64,000 nucleotides of DNA from Limonium bicolor. Its lineage: Eukaryota; Streptophyta; Magnoliopsida; Caryophyllales; Plumbaginaceae. Both the position numbers and the translations under genes were made by a program. Positions within the stretch are counted from its first letter, which is position 1; each line of letters begins with the position of its first letter. Where the stretch lies: the NCBI GenBank assembly GCA_023374045.1, contig CM041779.1, positions 303,438,167 through 303,502,166 on the forward strand, written 5' to 3'. Under the pieces are notes generated by a model, which was not told the origin of the DNA, did not search any database, and was given only the letters and a program-made list of their open reading frames with translations. Of this stretch, positions 58,944 to 64,000 are shown piece after piece.

Positions 58944-61900
58944 AGTGCATTAGTATGCTTTTATATTTGAATCTCGTATGTATGGGTGAAGGTGATCTAC
59001 CATCCTGTACGTTGCTGATATTATCTCATGGCTTGTTTAAACTATTGTGTATAACACACTTCCATTAATCGCCTCTTGTAGTTGTAATCGTCGGCGTTCG
59101 GGTTTGTATTAATACTGGGCATACTTAAAATTTCTCTCTTAGATCTTCAGGTCAACTTCTTGTGATTCTAGTATTTGAGTTTACTTTCACTATATACGGT
59201 TTTCATTTTCAATGTAAGGTATGAGCTACGGTCGAGCCGTGCATCTTATGTATATTATAGAAAGATTTCTTGATATTATTGATTCACCCATTGTCGGTAG
59301 TATTTACACGATTTTTATCGTCTGTTCATCAGGTATACCACAGTAGGGTTCCTGCTAAGTTTCTAACAAGGTACAGTTTTCTCTCAATTGAACATGTTCC
59401 TGCGGTTGTGAGTCAACTCATGTGAGTATTAGTATAATGTTTCTACTCTTTATATTCTACCATGCTTATAGGTAGGTTCCCATTTAATATGATGGGTTTG
59501 AATTCATAAGGAAAGACATAAAAGTCTATCTTTCCCTCCAGATGGCCATATGGCCATAACTTAGAAGCTAGCTTGAGAATACTCTTATTATAGGTAATTG
59601 TCTCTTGATCTCGTTTTAAACTTATTAACATGGCTCATGGAATAATCATAGTTAGTATTACCCTCACAATTGACTATTTGTCCGACATACGCGAAGTTGT
59701 TTTAGCTATTTAATCTCCTCAGGGTAACCTGGACAACTTAACTCTTAATTTACACCTTATTCATCTCATATACTTATTAGTCAAACTTTATATTAGATTT
59801 AAGAATAAATACGTACGCATCACAGAAATATTTGTTACCACTTGTAGGGAGTCTCAGGAATCATCCAACCCTGACGGGGTCAGCGTCAATGTTGAACTAT
59901 CCCTCCACTCCATTTTGTGTTTGGTTTTCCCTTGATCTGTCCAGGATCAAGTTCGACCTCCCACGTCAAATATCAAACAACCACATAATTATCATTTTTT
60001 TCAAATTTTATCTTAACAAACTTGTGACGTGGTGATTACTACATGTACCTTTTCCTTTGAATGTCATCCAACTATTCCAATAACTGTTATAACCTTTACA
60101 TGAATCTAGTGTATTCCTTAATCCCCGGAACCCTATTCCTTTGATCAAATCATCAAGCGGGGAAGCCAGTCTTTCCTCTTGGCATAAAAGATAAATTCTT
60201 ATTAGAGAATCTAGGCTCATACTGTCTAATGATTATATCCATCAATCATTTTAACTCTTAAACCCGTCATACAAGTAATAAGTTCAGTTATGGACTTGGA
60301 TACCTTAGAATACTCTCTTCTCTTTAGAAGGCTTATCTAATGTTTAACTTATCAGGGCTTGATTATTGCCTATACTTGGGTTATCATCGCTTGGAGCAAA
60401 GACAGTCATAGTTATTACTAAATTTGGGTAAGGCTCCAAGGAAAAGTTTTCATAACTCGATCAACAATCGCAGTTCCATAAGGTATTATTTTCTCCGCCA
60501 TAAAGGTTGGATTTTCTTATTTCATCTAAACTCCATAAATCAGGTGAACCATATGGTCAGCCTAGATTAAGCATCTCTTAATATTAGTACCATCTCTAAC
60601 TAAGGGTTTCCAGTTTGAATCCTACGGTTTGGTAACAGGACAATCAAAGCTTATTGTTTGTTTCTATCTCTTAGAAACGTGGTTAATCCACAAGCTCAAT
60701 GGCTTCCAAAAATAGGTCGATTAGGTGTATCAAATATACGATTTAGAACCACAGGGATTAGTATATAACGTTAGGAAAGTTCATGTATAGAATACTTGTT
60801 ACAAGTCAAGGGGTATGTTTTCCTACTTTTAGGTTTAACTTCCACTCACTTTTAGTGTTTATAATAATTCAAACTCTTAATATAACTTATACTACCTTCA
60901 TTGTAAGTGTCAATGAGAGGTATTCGTTACCATGTTTATATTAAAATTTATATTACATAGGGGGTTAACCTTATTTGATTTCTTGCGCTCTTTATTCGTA
61001 TTCATAAATTGAGCTGTCATAGAAGACATATGCTCGTATAGAACCATAAGGATAGTGTAGGACGTGAGCCTCAAAATAGGGTAGGTATGTTTTAGTAATA
61101 CTTAGCCCTCTGAAATGTATTAATACTACTCAACGTTTTAGGTTTTCAACCTCCAAATTATGTGTATATATGTAGCATTTGGTATTGCTAATTAGGTAGT
61201 TCTCCCGACTTCAGAAATTATAGCTTCAAAGTTTGTTCTCTCCCCTTTATTAATTAAGAGTCCAGCACTGTCACTATATTGTTACTCGCTGAGACCCTTG
61301 GTATTTGCTCAGGTGTTTTAAACCCGTGCTTATCCATGTTGGATGTTTAGCTATATATTTTGAGATTTTGTTTCTCTATTGTCATAATTCAAGGTTTCGC
61401 ACTATCTTCTAGTGAAGTTAATAAGGGATTGTAAGATTTCTAGTCCCACACTGAACGGTAAGCTCGGTGCCTGGGTATCCCATAAAATTTCAGTGTTTGC
61501 TCTTTACGTGAACTCTTTTGACAATTCATGTAGTCTTAAATATCTTATATCAATTAATGTATTCTTTTTCATGGCATTTGCTCGTCATTTAGGCAGGTCA
61601 TACTTTGTAGTTACTGTAAGTTTGGACAGTTGGTAACGCCCTTCGGCAGTCCAAGCAAAACTAACTTACTATTCCTCACTGTACTATCCCACGCCCTGTA
61701 TCCCAAGGCTAATCTCGGTTTGTATTCGGTTTAATACTCTTAATCCTATGGTACATTAATCTGGATTCTCCATTATATATCAACACGTCTCCAACTTCAA
61801 AATAATCTTGTTCGCCTTATCCATCCTCCTCTTATCACCGTATAAAAACTCTGCATCATCTCCTATGGAGAATGATACAACTGGTATCCTAGGAATTTGT

Positions 61901-62402
61901 GCTCCATCTACCTTTCTTACTTCACTATATAACCTAGCCTGTGGATCCCAATCCTTACCCATACATATCATATATAATTTAAGTTTGATCCACTCCCATA
62001 TCCTGGGATATAAAATCCTCCAAAGCCTATCCCCAAAGTTCCACATTCATTTACCATAGTTATTTGTTCATTTTTAGTTAAGTATTGCTTGAGTAAGATC
62101 ATGCCGGGTCGAAGTACTTGTCATTCTGCCTCTGGATATTCCTGACCTTCGCTCATAGGCTCAGGTGACCTCGGTATCATAGGTAAGGGAAAACAATGTC
62201 GAAGTATCCTATTAGGTGAGAGGTTACCTAAGTTAGGTCTCTCTAAATGTTTGATACTTACTAACACATACAAGTCTCATCGACCGACAATTATAAATAC
62301 ACATTCAAGCATCATGCATTAGGTTTAAGTTCTAGGCTTTCCGGTTTCGCGCTGAGCGCTAGCCTAAGCGCCCGAAGTTCCCACTGTGTACTGGGTATTT
62401 CT
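58944..62402 (-). other. Element 2 interior without recognisable coding
   Basis: About 3.46 kb of AT-rich sequence where protease, reverse transcriptase, RNase H and integrase core would be expected. I found none of their motifs. ORFs at 59443-59631, 60008-60220, 61412-61636 and 61780-62046 have no domain. The 137-bp module at 59836-59972 matches element 1 (27849-27985). Confidence 0.7.
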
Positions 62403-63529
62403 TCATGGAACTATCTCCTTTCCCTTCCGACTCCCAGATGAGGATGGCTGTCCTCCCAGTCCTCTAGTATAGGTGTTGTTCTGCGGCGTCTGGCCTCCTC
62501 TTGGTCCTCTCTCCACAGTAGCTGGTGTTCTCTGTGAACCTCTAGCTCCCTTGTATGCTCGGCTCCCTGGATTGGAAAAGCATTCATACTCCTTGTGACC
62601 TTCCTTTCTACAATAGCGGCACTCCACCTACCTTCCTGAGCAATCTATGCCTGGGTGATCATTTCCACAGCGTTTACAGTAATAGTGACGTCGGGTTGGC
62701 TTATTGCCTTTAGGTGGTGCTGATCTTAGTGGCTGACCATCAATAGCTGGGCCGGTCAGACGAGGGACCTGCTCCTTCGTCTTCTGACCATGGAAATCCT
62801 TCCGCCCCTTCTTCTTTTCAAAGAATCGCTTCACCTTCTTGTAGTAACCGCCAGAGGTTGATCCACCATTATCTCCTTCAGTACTCTTTCTCTTCTTTCT
62901 TTCTTCTCCTCTTCCCCTAAACTTTTGAATCTTCACAGTGTCGGAGTAGTTGACTCCTGGTATGTAGTCCAGCAAACTGGTGAACCACGCGTAGTACTGG
63001 TCAATTGTTTGACTCCCTTGGATTAAGGTCTCGATCTCCTACCTTTTTCTCTGTTTTAGATGTTCGGGGTAGTACTTCTCCCGCAACACTTCTACAAACG
63101 CTATCCATCCAAAGTCCGGTGTAGCTCTACGGTGGCCCTCCACAGACCGCCACCAAATGTCAGCTGCGTCCTTCGGGTTGTACGCGGCGATGTCGACCTT
63201 CTGGTCTTCTGGAACTCTGACAGCCTTGAACGCCTTCTGGTGCTCTACAATGAACTCTCTAGTGCGTCGGGGTTCGGTTCCCTTGAATAAGTTGGTACTC
63301 TCGCGTCTGCAACGCTCTTCAACCAGTTGGTTTCCCTGGGCTGCGGCGGGTGGGGTATGGCTCCCGTAAGTTGAGCTCCTAGTTGCTGCGCGAGGACTGC
63401 CATGGCTGCTGCTAGGTCTGGTACCACTGGAACATCCGCCGTGTCTCTCCACCCGGCTCTTCCACTTCTTTCCATTGTAAGAGTGGAGTAGAAGTGGTAT
63501 ATTCCCCGTGATCTTCCTCTTGTCGACAT
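62403..63529 (-). pseudogene. gag: Gag of element 2, Tekay/Del type, broken
   Basis: Starts at ATG 63529 (MSTRGRSRG). A frameshift near 63300 moves to the frame containing FKGTEPRRTREFI, EDQKVDIAAYNPKDAADIWW, IAFVEVLREKYYPE and DQYYAWFTSLLDY, the retrotransposon Gag capsid core. TAG stops lie at 63039-63041 and 62628-62630. Two zinc knuckles follow: CKRCGNDHPGIDC (CX2CX3HX4C) and CRYCRKEGHKEYEC (CX2CX4HX4C). The C-terminus is Gly/Ser/Gln-rich and ends at 62403. A basic, Lys-rich stretch lies before the knuckles. With one shift and two stops it is not translatable in full, but it is far better preserved than the pol region, which is absent. Confidence 0.87.
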
Positions 63530-63712
63530 CTATAGTGTATTATTATTACTACTCGGTTGCTACACCGTTTACATACACAATCACAAATATATAAGAAAGT
63601 TAATCAACAGCAATAAGATATTCCTAGATTTTTTCTAGGTCACGAATCCTCACAGACGTTTCCCGTATCCCAATTATCCTATGCTCATATTCTTGACTCA
63701 GTATCTTTCATC

Positions 63713-63737
63713 AGAGCGGTACTCCGCTCTGATACCA
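63713..63737 (-). other. Primer-binding site, tRNA-iMet, overlapped by a hairpin (element 2)
   Basis: Reverse strand TGGTATCAGAGC (63726-63737), five bases from the LTR. AGAGCGG (63713-63719) and CCGCTCT (63724-63730) form a perfect 7-bp stem around TACT, covering the last five bases of the primer site. Confidence 0.9.
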
Positions 63738-63742
63738 CTTTT

Positions 63743-64000
63743 TGTAACACCCCTAGTCCTAAACCTGTAATAACGTCGCCAGTCGTAGCATAATAAATAA
63801 CAATTCGCAGCGGAAATTAAAACTATCTACCTTGGTGTTACACGCCGTTACTCACCCTTGTGAGTAACAAGGCATCCTTACTCTTTCCAACAATACAACT
63901 CCTCACGCTGTGATGAACAGATACTGAGCACTCTAATTATTACAAACCAAATCCAACTAAATGAGCAACTAACTGAATACAACGACCTCCTTAATGCAAT
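63743..64000 (-). repeat. Element 2, 5' LTR (cut by window end)
   Basis: Matches 52189-52446 with about five visible base differences. The remaining ~5.4 kb would lie to the right. Confidence 0.92.

Larger units (their letters stand above)
52189..64000 (-). mobile_element. Element 2: non-autonomous Tekay/Del-like chromovirus derivative (partial)
   Basis: The 3' LTR (52189-57876) and the start of the 5' LTR (63743-64000) share TGTAACACCCCTAGTCC, and about five differences are visible over the 258 comparable bases. On the reverse strand the order is initiator-Met primer site, broken gag (63529-62403), 3.4 kb without recognisable coding, integrase C-terminus with chromodomain (58943-58428), a short repeat array and a polypurine tract. 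Protease, reverse transcriptase, RNase H and integrase core are missing. The 5' LTR continues beyond the window. Confidence 0.9.

Noticed and set aside
61780..62046. 88-aa reverse-strand ORF as possible protease or RT of element 2
   Set aside because: No DSGA or reverse transcriptase motif; neighbouring frames are closed.

Overview
The window is plant nuclear DNA made almost entirely of nested transposable elements. I found no host gene, rRNA or tRNA. The evidence is plant-type LTR retrotransposon ends with primer sites matching initiator-Met, Asp and Arg tRNAs, a CACTA (En/Spm) transposase, Mutator-like remnants, hAT-type termini and many minisatellites. It fits repeat-rich heterochromatin of a large-genome angiosperm, probably a eudicot; the species cannot be told from the sequence.

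Layout, left to right. 1-3822: repeat-packed 3' noncoding interior of an Ogre/Tat-like element, with a hAT-type MITE at 2074-2874. 3823-~6090: its long LTR. ~6130-8035: broken LTR of a Tekay/Del-like family, abutting Mutator-like remnants (8036-10621) and a 72-bp minisatellite. ~10790-12227: another broken LTR ('LTR7'). 12228-20391: reverse-oriented LTR ('LTR5') holding a complete young insertion, element 4 (13207-19219, Athila-like ends, TSD CTCAC). 20392-39698: further LTR ('LTR6') split by element 1 (23069-37307, reverse strand, 4.3-kb LTRs, TSD TTTAT). 39699-40337: left end of a hAT-like transposon. 40338-47414: element 3 (Athila-like, with a broken gag-derived ORF). 47485-~51500: CACTA element with decayed TNP2 transposase. 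52189 to the window end: element 2 (reverse strand, Tekay-like, gag and chromodomain remnants).

How the parts relate. None of the four LTR elements with both interior edges visible (1, 2, 3, 4) has a recognisable reverse transcriptase, RNase H or integrase core. Two of them still have nearly identical LTRs. They therefore look like non-autonomous elements mobilised in trans by enzymes encoded elsewhere.

The most notable pattern is in their promoters. At least five LTR types carry GC-rich palindromes, mostly in tandem arrays, in the U3 region close upstream of the TATA box or a TA-rich tract. The arrays occupy the same relative place but differ in sequence between families. Smaller conserved hairpins lie at the primer-binding site (elements 1 and 2) and beside the polypurine tract (elements 3 and 4). 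These structures are the best candidates here for something not yet described.
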